From Talpa occidentalis (taxonomy: Eukaryota > Chordata > Mammalia > Eulipotyphla > Talpidae), in assembly GCF_014898055.3 (NCBI RefSeq), contig NW_023601543.1, forward strand, positions 12,733,314-12,797,313: 64,000 bases of DNA, written 5' to 3'. The translations under genes were made by a program, and so were the position numbers. How positions within the stretch are numbered: position 1 is the first letter of the stretch; every line of letters begins with the position of its first letter. This document shows positions 46,343 to 57,859 of this stretch, piece by piece. A model generated the notes under the pieces. That model ran no database searches. It worked only from the letters and a program-made list of their open reading frames with translations, and was not told the DNA's origin.

Positions 46343-46690
46343 ATGGGAGGCTATTATGTTCAGCAAAATAAGTCAGAAGGAGAAAAACAAATACCAGATG
46401 ATTTCACTCATGTGGAATATGGAAAAACAAAATAAAGGAACAGACAAAACTAAACCAAAACAAACACTAGAAATATGAGTGTGGAATTGACCCTACTAGA
46501 GAGGGAGGGTGAGCGGGGGAGGGGTGAGAGCATGGTGGGAGGGGAACTGTCAGGGAGGACTGTGGGTGCTTGGGTGATGGATGCGGTATGGTAACTTACA
46601 TCTGTCGAGTGTGAACCTGTTTCCCTAAATCATGTACAGTGTCATAAGCCAGTGTTACCTCAATAAAATAGAAAATAAACAAGAGATAAT
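46343..46690 (+). mobile_element. 5'-truncated L1 3' end, sense
   Basis: Starts at the ORF2 end (attatgttcagcaaaataagtcagaagg). It continues through a G-rich 3' UTR tract (46501-46560) to agccagtgttacctcaataaaatag with an A-rich tail. A possible diverged duplication involves taaatcctaatg near 46333 and agaagtcctaata near 46708. Older than the 39.5 kb copy. Confidence 0.88.
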
Positions 46691-46795
46691 AAGTCCAAAA
46701 AAATAAAAGAAGTCCTAATATGTGTGTGTTTTTGTGCCCACATGTATACATCAGAATTTGCTTCTGTTCCCAGTCATGGCATGGTAGGGCACAAT

Positions 46796-47071
46796 GTATG
46801 AAGAAAGGATGAAGTAGAAAGAGGGAGGCCAGAGGGGGAGAAGGGAAGAGAAGGAGAGTAAAACGAATATATCCTGCGCACCAAAATGTATCAGGCACCG
46901 TGCTAGGTGCTTTTGCACACACGCTTTCATGTCATCGCCACAGCATCTTCGGAATGTACCCACTTTTAAAACCCCCACAATAATATACAACGTGTGAAGC
47001 TTTTTTTTTAAGAGAGAAAGAGAAGGAAAGATGAGGAAGAGGGAGAGGAGGAGGATGGGGGGGAAGGAGAC
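46796..47071 (+). repeat. Purine-rich tracts
   Basis: Two almost pure A/G stretches, 46796-46861 and 47010-47071, flank an antisense MIR-like patch at 46880-46970 (aggcaccgtgctaggtgct). No gene is associated. Confidence 0.7.
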
Positions 47072-47265
47072 ACAAAATGCCTGATTTCAGAATGTTTGAA
47101 CTTTGGGGAACCTGCCTGGCTTATCTCACTCTGAGTTCCCCCTGCTCCACCCACCCAACTAAGTCCAATTGTGAGGAGTTGGATCTTTGTAGGAATAGTG
47201 TGATGGGAACAGGTGGACTTGCTTCGTAGTCAGGAACTAGGGGTTAGGCCCAGTTCACAGCTCTT

Positions 47266-47544
47266 TTTTTTTTTTTTCCCAAAGATTTATTTATTTATTT
47301 ATACAAGCACTGGGTACAGTCAGAAGCACGGGAGGGTGAGAGGATTCACCAGAGTCAGAGAAGGGGAACAGAACAGGCAGACCGACGAAATACACTGTTG
47401 AGGGGAGCAGCGGGCGCGGCAGGAGAGGTCTGCTTGCCATGTGGGATCCTCGCTTCGGGGGGCTGGGGATCGAACCGGCGCTGCAGAGGCTGCGGGCAGC
47501 TTCGGAGCCCAGCACTCAATTGCTGCACCACCACGGAAAGCCCC
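47266..47544 (-). mobile_element. tRNA-derived SINE, class II
   Basis: Antisense copy with aaagatttatttatttatttatacaagcactgggtac, the class II end and tail. An exact 17-bp duplication, cccagttcacagctctt, is at 47249-47265 and 47545-47561. Confidence 0.94.
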
Positions 47545-47561
47545 CCCAGTTCACAGCTCTT

Positions 47562-50500
47562 AAGCTGCTCTTAGTAACTGCTGACGCTTTCTTTTTCCCT
47601 TTGGAGGGGCCACTTGGATAGAGGCTTTCTTCTAAAGAGGGTACCCCACCCACTTCCATGGGTATCTATTTTTCACCCTTCTGTTGTGGTTCCAGAACAT
47701 TAGGGTTTTGAACAAAGCCTGCTGTCGGCAACACCTTTAATGGTGGTGGGTGATGGACTGCTCTTCACTCTTCGCTTGTCACCTACAATCGCATTCATCA
47801 ACTAAGGGTGTAGAAATCTAGCATAACTTTTACCACATTCAAGTGTGATTCAGTAAAAAGAAAACCTTGCATTCATTTGGAAGTAATACACGAGGCTTTG
47901 GGATTTCTGTGTAAGTCCTTTCGTAGTGGCAAAAAATAAAATCCTAGTTAAAATGATACCATTAAATTCAGTGTTGCCAATTGGAGTCTACTTTCAGTTC
48001 ACATATTATAATTTATAATTCCGGGTCCTAGGAGCCAAAGCCCCCTTAGACCACCCCTTTAATCCAGGCCTATCATTTGGAGATCTCAAAGCTCCCTTGT
48101 CTGTAAACACCATCTGGTGCTCGATGGTGAAAGTGAGATGCATTGCTAATGAGCCACATGCTTCTGGATACACAGAAACTAGGGGCAGGTCTTAGGATTT
48201 CACTGGATAAGTGACATCTTCGAGAACAGCACTGATATCTCTCCCTGGCAGCAAAAGAGTGGAGAAGGGAGAGAAGCTTCTAGGGGGAGGGAGGGAGCCG
48301 AGTGGGTTGTGAAACCTTGCTATAAGCTTGCCAGAATCTGGTGAACTGGGGGTGGGTAGCCGGCTCACAGAATGAGTAAGATGGTTCAAGAATTCCCGAT
48401 AATTAAAAGGGTGTTTTTGTGTAAAGGGTGGTATTTGGCAGAATACTGCCATAAAAACATAATTACTGCAAAATATACTGTATTAGGCCAAATAGCCACT
48501 GTGATGATTGCAGCCGTGCCTGTGCCATAAAGAAATCGGATATTTCTTTCAAGAGGAGGAAAAACAGATATTACGTCTCTTGGCATACTCATGTTAATTG
48601 TTCACAGCGAAGCCATCAATTAAATCTTATCAGATAAGGCTGAGTCAAATAATGTACAGAGGATGGCCAGCAGTTTGTGAGATGAAAGCCAAGAATCCTT
48701 TTGGGCACCTGCAGTCACAGTTCTAGAAGAGTACAGACGAGTTTGAATGAGAGATTTTATCTGAGTTGTTGGATTTTCTTTTCCCAAAAGGATGTCAAAG
48801 ATGAGAATAAGTGCTGGGGAAGGGAAACTGTTCCAGCTCTAAAGGGTCCTGCTGAATTGGGGTCTTAGTGACTCTGCCCGGAACTCAGTTACAGTGAAAC
48901 CAGGGTTTCCGTTCACTTTCCGGCGGGTGGGGTGATGCCAGTGGGGCAGCCATCCCGTGGTGGCCAGGAGTCAATTTTCGCTTCAGAACACCTGTCCCAG
49001 AAGCCACGGGGCCATTTCTGATTCGTCTCCGCAGTCTGGACGAGATGGAGCCGCATCAGATAGTCTCAGGGCGGAATCTGTTTCCACACAGGCAGGGCTT
49101 TGCTGCGTTCCTGGGCCATCGTCTTCCTTGCGTTTCCTGGAGGAACTACTGGAATCACAAATCACAATTTGCGGCTCGCCCTGGGTAATGAGTCATTGGA
49201 TGGAATTTCATTTGGTAGATTTAAAGAGAGTTAGTGTTGATCTATGAAGCCAGATGATTTAAGAAATTGAAGCAGTAACAAGTAAATTGCTTTTCTCTTG
49301 TACTGCAAAATGCTTTCTAGGCGTTTTTGGCTTTTCTTTTTAAAATGGATTTATAATACCATTTCTCTCCACCTCAAGGCTCAAGTAAACCTCTTTGCTC
49401 TGATGAATCCTAAATGGCTCCTCATTTCCCAAACAGATTGTCCAATAGAGTTTTTAATATCTCGTTTTAGACTGTGGAAGCTGGAATTGCTAATTCTATA
49501 GGAAACACAAATGAAGATACATTTCCTTTCTGAGGCTTTATTTCTTGAAACTTATTTTATGAAAAAACTATGTACAATCAAGTTCAAGTGCCTTTGACTT
49601 AGCTCATGCGACGATTATGGACAACCAAGTTCAAATTCCTTAATCTTATAATCAGTCACTAACCAACCCAAACTCACTTGCCTTTATTTATTTGTCCATT
49701 GGGCAAGCAATAGGGAGTGAGGGCTGAGGGTGCGCCCGGTGCGGTGCTAGTGGCGAGAGGGGAGACAGGAAAGATGAGCCTGCTGCTTCATTCAAGCAAA
49801 CTTCGAGCCACCGGGCAGGACGGGTGCAGTGGACACCGACTGTAACATATGATCAGAGTGTGCAGAAGTGTTTACAAAGTGCTCCGGAAAGAGGGGAGCA
49901 CTCACACGGTAAGCAGCATACCCCGAGCGAGCTGGAAAGGACAGTTTCTCTGCTTGGAAGATAGAGAGGAAAAGAGCCTTTCTGTCATCTTGACTTCTCT
50001 TTTCCATCCTTCTCGTGGACACAGGCTTCCTCCCCAGCACCCTCAGGGTACCGTGTTCCAAGGACCCTTAAGAGCTGCTGGAGTGAGGGGCCAATTGCAA
50101 ATGACACACGATAAAGATCTCTGCATCAACTGTTTTCACATCACAGAAACTCCATAGACGTGCAACCAACCTGATCTCGAGCTCACTGTTATTTGTGACC
50201 CCAGAACACAGCACAGTGTTCCAAATGGCTGATACTTGATAAATGTTTCTCGCTGCCTGGGGCAGGGGTGGGGGCAGGAAGAGACATACGTTCCAAGGCA
50301 GTCTGAGGTGGGGACAGCTAAGCCCACTTAGGGGACTCTGGAGCTGTACTGAAGAATGTGCAGGGATTTGTAAGATCTAGAATTTGAAAGGGTGCTTGGG
50401 ACAGGTCAGAGCCCTTTCTACCCAAATATGTGAATACGCGAGGCATTGACACAGGAGAGTGGCATGAGCAAGGTGGATTTCTAATGAGTCTGAACTCTAA

Positions 50501-51930
50501 ACCCCAGGGGCCACTGGGGTGAGCCTGGCCTTTGGTGATGGCAAGGAGACATATAAACTGTACGAGAATTCAATTCATTCCGCTACAATTAGATGAGGAT
50601 TTCCAGGAAGATGCTGAGATGAGGAATGATCCTGGGGTTTTGTTGCAGGGAGCCGCTGCCAGTTCCTGGTTGCTGTCAGAGTGGGGGGTTGTCTCTGTAG
50701 GTCCTGTTTGACGTCATTGGCGCTCCTCCTCCTCCTGTTATGCTGCTCATCCCCCCAGCTTTACATCTCTTGTATTTTCTGCCGTGCTGGCCTTTGTAAG
50801 ACATAAGGTGAGCAAACCGCTTATTAAGGTGAGACAATGGAGGCCCCATTTTAAAAAGGTTAAGATGTACTCGAAAGTGTCAGCGCATCTGGGAATCGTG
50901 AATAGTATACGCGGTGCGCAGCCTGCTATTTCCCAAAGGCCACACTAACCTTTTCAAGCATGGAGCAGGCTAAAAGGAATGGATTGGCTCACCATTTGAT
51001 GAGAGAAGAAATCTTTTAAATGCTTATTTTTATTTGCTCGCTGAAAATCATCTCCGTGGAGCTCAACATGGGGAAATGAATCCTGAACATTTTAGCAACT
51101 CACTTAAAATACCATTAGAAAGCACTTGAGTTATTAAAAGCTGCAAACAAAGCATGAGAAGCCCTCTGGCGCTAATAACACCTAGAGAGAAAGTCTGAGC
51201 CACCTATGCCCTTATGTTTGCCAAAAATGTCTTTGAATTTAAACTCTTCATTGTTAAGGAGGGAAGCTTAAGTTTTGCCAAACCTTTTTTTCCCCCTCTA
51301 AGTACACCCACTTTTCCATGTAATTGGCTCAACACTGCTATTTGCATAATTGTCATATTTTTCTGCTTCCCAAGAGGTCTGTTAAGCGTAAAGGTGAACT
51401 ACAAAGCGTTGACAAAGTGCACATTTATGTGTGATGTGCAATTCTCAAATCACGAAGAAAATTATATCGTTTCCATTGAGTTTATCTTACATTTGGAAAC
51501 GAAGCATTCAAAACTCATTGCCCCCTGAGAGGGATTGAATCTGCTTCCTTTAACGGGGCCAAAGAGCAATTTCCTGAGCCTTGGGTCTTCAAATAAAGAT
51601 GTTGCCAGGGCCCCGACTTTACCAACGCACTTAAAAGCATTTTTCCTTAAGTTTGGTTTAACAGTAAGATTTTTTTTTTTAGTCGCAGTCAGGCATTTCA
51701 TCACAGCTGGACTGTGTGTTAGCTCTGGGGTCTCCGGCCAATCCTTCACCCTCTGTCAGTTTGCTGAACTGTGTAATCAGGACATCTTTGACTGCAAAAG
51801 GTATTGGGTATTCATGCATAAGGAAGAATGTTACCCAGATCCGGGCACATAGTAGGTGTTCTGGTAAATATGGGATATTGCCTCTTTTCCTCTTGTTTTG
51901 GTTGGCATTTTAATGAATCAAAACACTTGA
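47562..51930. other. 4.4-kb block without interspersed repeats
   Basis: No SINE, L1, MIR, LTR or DNA element is recognised here, in a window that otherwise averages about one SINE per 2 kb. Frames of about 100 codons at 49849, 51214 and 51535 lack recognisable domains. The block holds a GATA/AP-1 cluster and an octamer-like ATTTGCATAAT at 51340-51350. It could be a conserved regulatory block; that is inference. Confidence 0.5.
48626..48647. promoter_or_regulatory. Palindromic GATA plus AP-1/NF-E2-like motif cluster
   Basis: cttatcagataag (48626-48638) is a perfect 13-bp palindrome containing two opposed GATA-factor sites. It is followed immediately by gctgagtca (48639-48647), the core of AP-1/NF-E2 sites. 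The arrangement resembles blood-lineage enhancers, but binding is not shown. Confidence 0.4.
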
Positions 51931-51934
51931 ACTC

Positions 51935-52460
51935 TGGAATGGGAAATGTCTGGATTTGAATCCAGCTGCTGGTACTTCTTTGGACGGGGACAGGACAGAG
52001 GGCTCTGTGACCTTTGGCAAGTTATTCAGCATGGCAGCTTTAGTTTCTTTATCTGTCAAAGAGGGACAGATAATGGAAATACCTATCTCTAAATTTTGTG
52101 TTGTGAGAATGAAATGAGAGTGCATATAAAAACATATAAATGCTAAATGAGGAGCTTCCTTGGTGGTGCAAGGGGTTAAGCACAGCACTGAGAAGCTGTC
52201 CGCAGCCTCTGCAGCATGAGTTCGATCCCTGGCCTGCCAGGGAGCTACCCACATGGCACAGTAGACCTCACCTGTCTCGCCTGCTGTTCCCCTCAGCAGT
52301 GTATTTCAGTCAATCTGCCTGTTCTGCTCCCCACTCTGTCTCTGGCAAATCCTCTCACCTGCCCCCCTTCCCCCCCCCACCTCTGGCCTGTACCCCAGTT
52401 CTTATATGCATAAATGAATAAATCTTTAAAAAAATAAATGCTAAATGAGTGGTTCCGGTA
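51935..52460 (+). mobile_element. MIR relic with a SINE at its 3' end
   Basis: MIR text: atttgaatccagctgctgg, then ctctgtgacctttggcaagttattcagc, then gtttctttatctgtcaaagagg, then gttgtgagaatgaaatgagag. It continues briefly after the SINE (aaatgctaaatgag). Confidence 0.75.
52152..52433 (+). mobile_element. tRNA-derived SINE, class I
   Basis: Sense copy starting agcttccttggtggtgcaag. An exact 16-bp duplication, ataaatgctaaatgag, is at 52136-52151 and 52434-52449. A C-rich expansion lies at 52360-52380. Confidence 0.94.
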
Positions 52461-53200
52461 GTTGGCATTAGGTCCTTCACAGCATGGATTATCACTTCTT
52501 GATGTTCCCTCCAGATTCTCTGGGTTTTGTCCCATCACTTTTCATATGCAGAGAGGGTGAGTGGAATGTGCAACTTCTGTTCCTGTGAATGCCCCTGGAA
52601 GTCTCTTGCTGACTTCCTTCCTGAGTAGGGACTAAATTCTTGGAGGTTTCCTGATTGCTGTGTGCTTTCTGGCTGCAGACTGAGGGCATCAGATTGCAGC
52701 GTGGAATGGAGGGACGGTGTTCTGAGTGTGTGATAGTGATCATATCAGGAAGATAACAGGACACCAAGCATCCGGCATCTGACAGCTTGTCACACACGTC
52801 TCTTTTGAGCCCTAGTTTCTCCTTGACAAGGTTAGCCACTCATGCCAAGGGTTCCATGGATAGAATTCTAGCCGATCAGTAAACCCCGACAAAGAGGGAG
52901 AAATACAGACTGGCAGGAAGGCTGGCGGTGCCCTCATGTCACAGGCTGGGACTTGCGTTCATATGACTGCACCTTTCTCATCAGTTGTTCTTGTACCAAG
53001 ACCAATGCAATTCAAACTGATCAGAATAAAGGGAACTGGGAAGGTGTCTAAATTTCCAATAACAGGTAGTCACATATAAATCTACTTGATGGACTATTAG
53101 AAGATCATTCTTTTTAGGGAAAATGTGGTATGGTAATAGAAAATGCTTAGGTTATATTGTTACATGAAAAAAGGTTAAAAATTTTTAGTATAATTAGAAA
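52461..53200. other. Unique non-coding DNA
   Basis: A 115-codon minus frame at 52492-52839 has no recognisable features. No repeat until the L1 end that follows. Confidence 0.5.
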
Positions 53201-53204
53201 CCAC

Positions 53205-53425
53205 AAACAACAATCTGCGATTCTATAGAGGCAGAAAATAGATTACGGTTACCTTGGATTAGGGGATGTGGGGTTTCTTTTGGGAGTGATGAAAATGTTC
53301 AAAAACTGGTTGTGGTGAAGATTGTACGCATTTGTTAACATACAAGGACATTGAATGGTGCATTTCCAATAGATGAGTTGTATGTTATGTGAATCGTATC
53401 TTAACAGCAATGACAACAGAGCTTA
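53205..53425 (+). mobile_element. Old L1 3' end, sense
   Basis: ggttaccttggattaggggatg, gtttcttttgggagtgatgaaaatgttc, gtggtgaagattgtacgca and gttatgtgaatcgtatcttaacag follow the L1M 3' UTR. Diverged. Confidence 0.7.
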
Positions 53426-54004
53426 CACATAGAAAAAATAGAATGGAAATTTGCCAGAAGGCTAATAGCAGATAAATTTAGTCGTTAATTGTGTCTTTTC
53501 ACTGTAGTTTCCACAGTGATCATATATAAACTTTAATATTTTATAATATTTTAAAATATTATATTTTATAATATTTTATAATGAAAATAGAATGAATATT
53601 TTACAACGAATATTTTATATAAGCTTTAATATTTTTAAAAGGCACAAAATAAAATGAATTAATATCAACAGTTTCCTCTTACAGAAATTAAAATGTCAAT
53701 GATATAAAATATAGGGAGTAAAAATTGTATTTACACTAAGTGAAAATATATCATAAAGTATATGACCCGGGATACTCTGGAATAAATGGCAGTACCCAGA
53801 CTTTTCATTAATATTTTAGCCTTTAATAAAATTATCAAAGAGATAATAAAGATACAAAATAAGAGACAAAACTGTTGGAAATGGGGAAAGTCAGTGGGAA
53901 ATCTTATAATCTTAATAAAATTTTTCTTCAGAATTGATGTTCACTACAGTTTAGATTTAGAGTTTTGGAAAGTTTCAGAATGTATACTGAAAATTCTTGG
54001 TAAT
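53426..54004. other. Very AT-rich unassigned DNA
   Basis: Contains repeated ttttataatatttta-type units around 53535-53640, a local palindromic AT-rich cluster. A 96-codon frame at 53786-54076 is probably chance. Confidence 0.5.
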
Positions 54005-54262
54005 TGTATGGGAGGAAAAATTAATTTTTCCTTTACCATCTCAGGTTCTGTAACTGGGACTGACAGATTATATTAACAAAAGATAGGTAAACGAGAAAAA
54101 GCATACAAATTTTATTTGATGCTAACATTCTACTTTTTATGTGCTCGAGAGCCTTCCTAGAAAAAAATAAGGAAGTGAAACCTGGGGGCTTATGAGCCAT
54201 TTTAACATAATGCTTATTCCAAAGTGGTATATTTGGGGGTGACATTCTGATCCCCTTCAAAA
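54005..54262 (-). mobile_element. Candidate solo LTR (endogenous retrovirus relic)
   Basis: The stretch from tgtatgggaggaaaaattaatt to gatccccttca recalls a widespread mammalian LTR. Read on the minus strand it contains AATAAAA (near 54108-54114) as a candidate poly(A) signal. No gag/pol/env sequence is present. The family is not named because recollection is incomplete. Confidence 0.4.
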
Positions 54263-55173
54263 TCATAATGCACCCCCGAATTTAACTGTCTTGATGTTCG
54301 ATCCATGTTATAATTTTAAGCAGGAATTATATTGGCCTTTATTAAAACATTCAGATAAGTGATCTTCAAATGATTAGCTCTTAAGGACTGGTGGGAACAT
54401 GAAATTTGAGTAATTGAATAAAATCTATTCTTTCCATTCAAGCTTCACTCTGAAGCTCAGTGACTCCCTAGCAGTCCCTCCCCTAAGTAACACTTATTAT
54501 TATCCTTTGTCTCACATAATTTTGTCTTCTTTGCCCTACCTTTACGTAAAACGTTTGCTTGCTCTACAGTTTCTTCAGTTAAAGAGCTCTCAAGTCCTAA
54601 AAACTTCAGCGAGCAGAGAAAGTGCAAAGCAATCACATTTATACAGCTCCAGACCCCGTGCAACACTGCTGCCATACTTTTTATACCAACAGGCCAGGAA
54701 CAGCTGTCTCGCTCGACTTTGGGGTCCAGCTCAGCTGTTTCGTATTCATCCTGTTGCTTTAAGCATCTGTTGACAGGTGGAAAAAGCTCACTGTGAAGAG
54801 AACCATTGTTGCCTTGGGTGGCTTCTGCCTCAGACAAGCCTGACCCCTTTGTTTGCCCCTGGAACAGAACTTGTGCGTTTTTCCCAGCCCTCATTAAGTA
54901 CAGCTGTTGGGTACATTTTAGTAGATGGGAACCATTTCCCTCGCATCTCCATTCTGAGAACTGAGGAGCAGTGTCCACAACGCATTTTGACGAGGCCTGT
55001 GTGCTGTAGAATGTCTGTAAACGGCTGGGCCTTGTGGAGGAGGAGGCAGCACGTTATTAGCCGTCCTTGTCTCAGAAACAGAGCCTTTCGCTAGAATCCC
55101 CTCTTTGGTACCCATTTTCTGGCGCCAAAGAATGTGGAAATGGAAAGGCTCTTTTGTTGGAAACCTCCATTTT
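54263..55173. other. Unique DNA with a 173-codon minus-strand frame
   Basis: Unassigned. The minus-strand frame at 54457-54978 is among the longest non-repeat frames in the window. A plus frame of 119 codons overlaps it. Neither shows a domain, so coding status is unsupported. Confidence 0.4.
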
Positions 55174-55187
55174 ACAAATGAGGTGAC

Positions 55188-55461
55188 GGGCCTCCCTGGT
55201 GGCACAGCGGTTGAGCGCTGGGTTGCAAAGCTGCCCGCAGACTCTGCAGCTCCGGTTCGATCCCCGGCCACCGGGTGAGGGTCCCACATGGCGCGCAGAC
55301 CTCTCCTGCCACGCCTGCTGCTCCCCTTAGCAGTGTACTTCGTCAGTCTGCCTGTTCTGTTCTCCGCTCTGGCTCTGGTGAATTCTCTCACCCTCCCACG
55401 CTTCTGACTGTACCCAGTGCTTGTATAAATAAATAAATAAATCTTTAAAAAACAAAACAAA
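55188..55461 (+). mobile_element. tRNA-derived SINE, class II
   Basis: Sense copy with class II head (agcggttgagcgctgggttg) and end (gtacccagtgcttgtataaata). An exact 14-bp duplication, acaaatgaggtgac, is at 55174-55187 and 55462-55475. The tail ends in (CAAAA)n. Confidence 0.95.
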
Positions 55462-55475
55462 ACAAATGAGGTGAC

Positions 55476-56589
55476 ATGTGTTCTGGATAACGGTCTTGCT
55501 TTTAGCCAAGTCAGTCAGTGGCGTGTTGTCTTCCCATATAATATCACAGTAGTTCAGAGAGGTTTCCTGGACTTTTTGTTATGTTTCTGAAAAAAATCTC
55601 ATTTTTCTCATGGTTATGATTTGGGCCTTCATCCAGGATATTGAAATTATAGATTGGTCACAGGATTTATGCTTAGGTTTCAGAGAGCTACAAGGAAGAA
55701 AAAATTTGGGAAAATGTTTCTTGGGACTCGTTCTTTGAAATCTTGGGAATAAAATGAAACAACCACCAACTCTCCGTTCCTACCCCAGCCCAGCACTATT
55801 TTTGATTGTATTCTTCACATGTAACCATTCCTGTGTGTGGTGGGAGAAAAGTCCCGGTGGATTAATGGAATTGTGTGTTCACTGGGGATAAAGTTCCCTG
55901 GGAATTTCTATATTAGGTGTAAAATCTAGGGGCCGGGGGACCTCCCTAAAGACTTCGGAAGAGCAGTTCTTTTTCGAAACCAAGTCTTCAATCTTGTAAC
56001 CAGACCATCAACCCTAGTGACAGCCCTGTTTGAAGGAGGCCTCATAAAGACAAGGTTCAGGTGTTTTGTAATGGTTTAACTAATGAAAAACCTGGAGGCA
56101 AGAAGTGAAATCATCCTCAAACCTCATGCAGGTAGAAAGGAGAAAATCTCTAGAAGTTCTGGGAAGTGACAGGAATTTTAAAATTTTGGTTTGAAATGCG
56201 AGAAATAGCAGGGGATAATGAAAAACGCTTGACAAATGCTTCCCTTTATGATAAGCAGTGTAAAAATGTCAGTCTCAACTTGCTTGTCTCTGGATCATTC
56301 ACCTAGCAGGATAAATCAACACCAGATCAAAATTTCTTAGGAAATGGCAGGGATCTGAAGGACAAACCTGTTGACCCGAAGCTTTCTGCCTGCGGTTCTT
56401 TCTGCTTTGTGCACTGGGTGCCTGGTCTTACAGCCATCCTACTGACAGGCTTATGCAATCCAAGCTATCCAGTTTTGTTATTGGCTCTTTTTGCTAAGTT
56501 TGATGTATTAATGTAAAACTGCACTGGAAAATATTTGGAGCATACTCCAAATATAAGAGACTGCAGGTAGGGTGTGGTATTATCTTGAC
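55476..56589. other. Unique non-coding DNA
   Basis: No repeat or exon is recognised. Confidence 0.5.
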
Positions 56590-56604
56590 AAATGCCATTT
56601 TATT

Positions 56605-56897
56605 TTTATTTATTTATTTTTTTCAAAGATTTATTTATTTATTTATTTATGCAAGCACTGGGTACAGTCAGAAGCGCGGGAGGATGAGAGAATTCACCAG
56701 AGCCAGAGCAGGGAACAGAACAAGCAGAAGGACCGAAGTACGCTGCTGAGGGGAGCAGTGGGCGGCAGGAGAGGTCTGCGAGACATGTGGGACCCTCCTC
56801 CGGAGGCCGGGGAGCAGCCGGGGATCGAACTGGTGCTGCAGAGGCTGCAGGCAGCTTCGCAACCCAGCGCTCAACCGCTGCGCCACCGGGGAGGCCC
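56605..56897 (-). mobile_element. SINE, class II, first of a dimer
   Basis: Antisense copy from tcaaagatttatttatttattt to ccaccggggaggccc. The flanking duplication aaatgccattttatt (56590-56604) has its partner only after the second copy, at 57173-57187 (one mismatch). Confidence 0.93.
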
Positions 56898-57172
56898 TTT
56901 TTTTTTTTTTTTAAAGATTTATTTATTTATTCATACAAGCACTGGGTACAGTCAGAAGCGCGGGAGGATGAGAGAATTCACCAGAGCCAGAGCAGAGAGC
57001 AGAACAGGCAGAAGGACCAAAGTACACTGCTGAGGGGAGCAGCGGGTGTGGCAGGAGAGGTCTGCGTGCCATGTGGGACCCTCACCGGCAGGCGAGGATC
57101 GAACCGGTGCTGCAGAGGCTACGGGCAGCTTCGCAGCCCAGCGCTCAACATCTGCGCCACCAGCGGAGGCCC
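56898..57172 (-). mobile_element. SINE, class II, second of a dimer
   Basis: Antisense copy following immediately, T14 then aaagatttatttatttattcat. Internal differences from the first copy (gcgggtgtggcagg, ctcaccggcaggcgagg) show they are not an exact duplicate. Confidence 0.93.
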
Positions 57173-57299
57173 AAATGTCATTTTATTAAGCTAGCATTTT
57201 TCTGGCTCAAAACGAAAGACTCTGGTACACTTGTTAAGAGCAGGACCAACCAAGGGTTCTAGGTTCACTATCCTTTGATGTTGGGGGGAAAATAATACA

Positions 57300-57639
57300 C
57301 AGGTAGAGCTTGGACATATCGTGGGTTCAGTTCCATGTCACCACAGTCAAGTCAATAGTGCGATAAAGTGGAGTCATACAGTTTCTGGTTTCCCAGTGCA
57401 CAGAAGCTAGGTTTGCACGATGCTATAGTCTGGTAGGTGTACCGGAGTATTATGTCTAAAAAGCAATGTACGGACCTTAATTCAGTGTGGCACAGAGAGA
57501 GGACATGAGCACATATTGTTGGAAAAATGGCGCCAATTGACTTACTCAAGGTAGATTTGCCACAAGCCTTCAGTTTGTAAAAAAATGTAGTATTTGTGAA
57601 GTGCAGTACAGCGAAGCACACTAAAGTGAGGTATGCCTG
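57300..57639. mobile_element. Tigger1-like MITE (Tc1/mariner)
   Basis: Left end caggtagagcttggacatatcgtgggttcagttcc and right end aaagtgaggtatgcctg are the Tigger1 terminal repeats. The interior includes ggtttcccagtgcac, tatgtctaaaaagcaatgtac and aaaatggcgccaattgac. It is a 340-bp internally deleted copy with no transposase. TA follows the right end; the left TA has mutated to CA. Confidence 0.85.
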
Positions 57640-57859
57640 TAATTATGTTTCACAAAAAACACAGGCAGTGGATATGTTATACACAGACATAGAATGATTC
57701 TAGAAACCACTTCAAGTTCCATCATCACAACACAAACATTGTTAAAATGGTGTGGTGTTTTCCACCTTTTTTGTTTTCCATGTTTTACCAGAACAAGTCA
57801 TACTGTGCAAAGATGGTTTTGTATTCTGCTTTGAGAACCTGACATCCACAGAACGGAAC

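Noticed and set aside
54005..54262. A full endogenous retrovirus around the LTR-like element
   Set aside because: No second LTR, primer-binding site or gag/pol/env-like sequence is seen within several kilobases on either side.
54457..54978. 173-codon minus-strand frame
   Set aside because: No recognisable family, and a 119-codon frame overlaps on the other strand. Kept only as a note in the unique-stretch entry.
11725..57194. Recurring 60-110 codon frames (e.g. at 11725-11961, 19299-19517, 30865-31101, 44070-44303) with similar arginine/proline-rich proteins
   Set aside because: Each lies inside a SINE copy, on either strand. The similarity comes from the shared SINE sequence; the starts, stops and tails track element boundaries. 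No evidence of a coding family.
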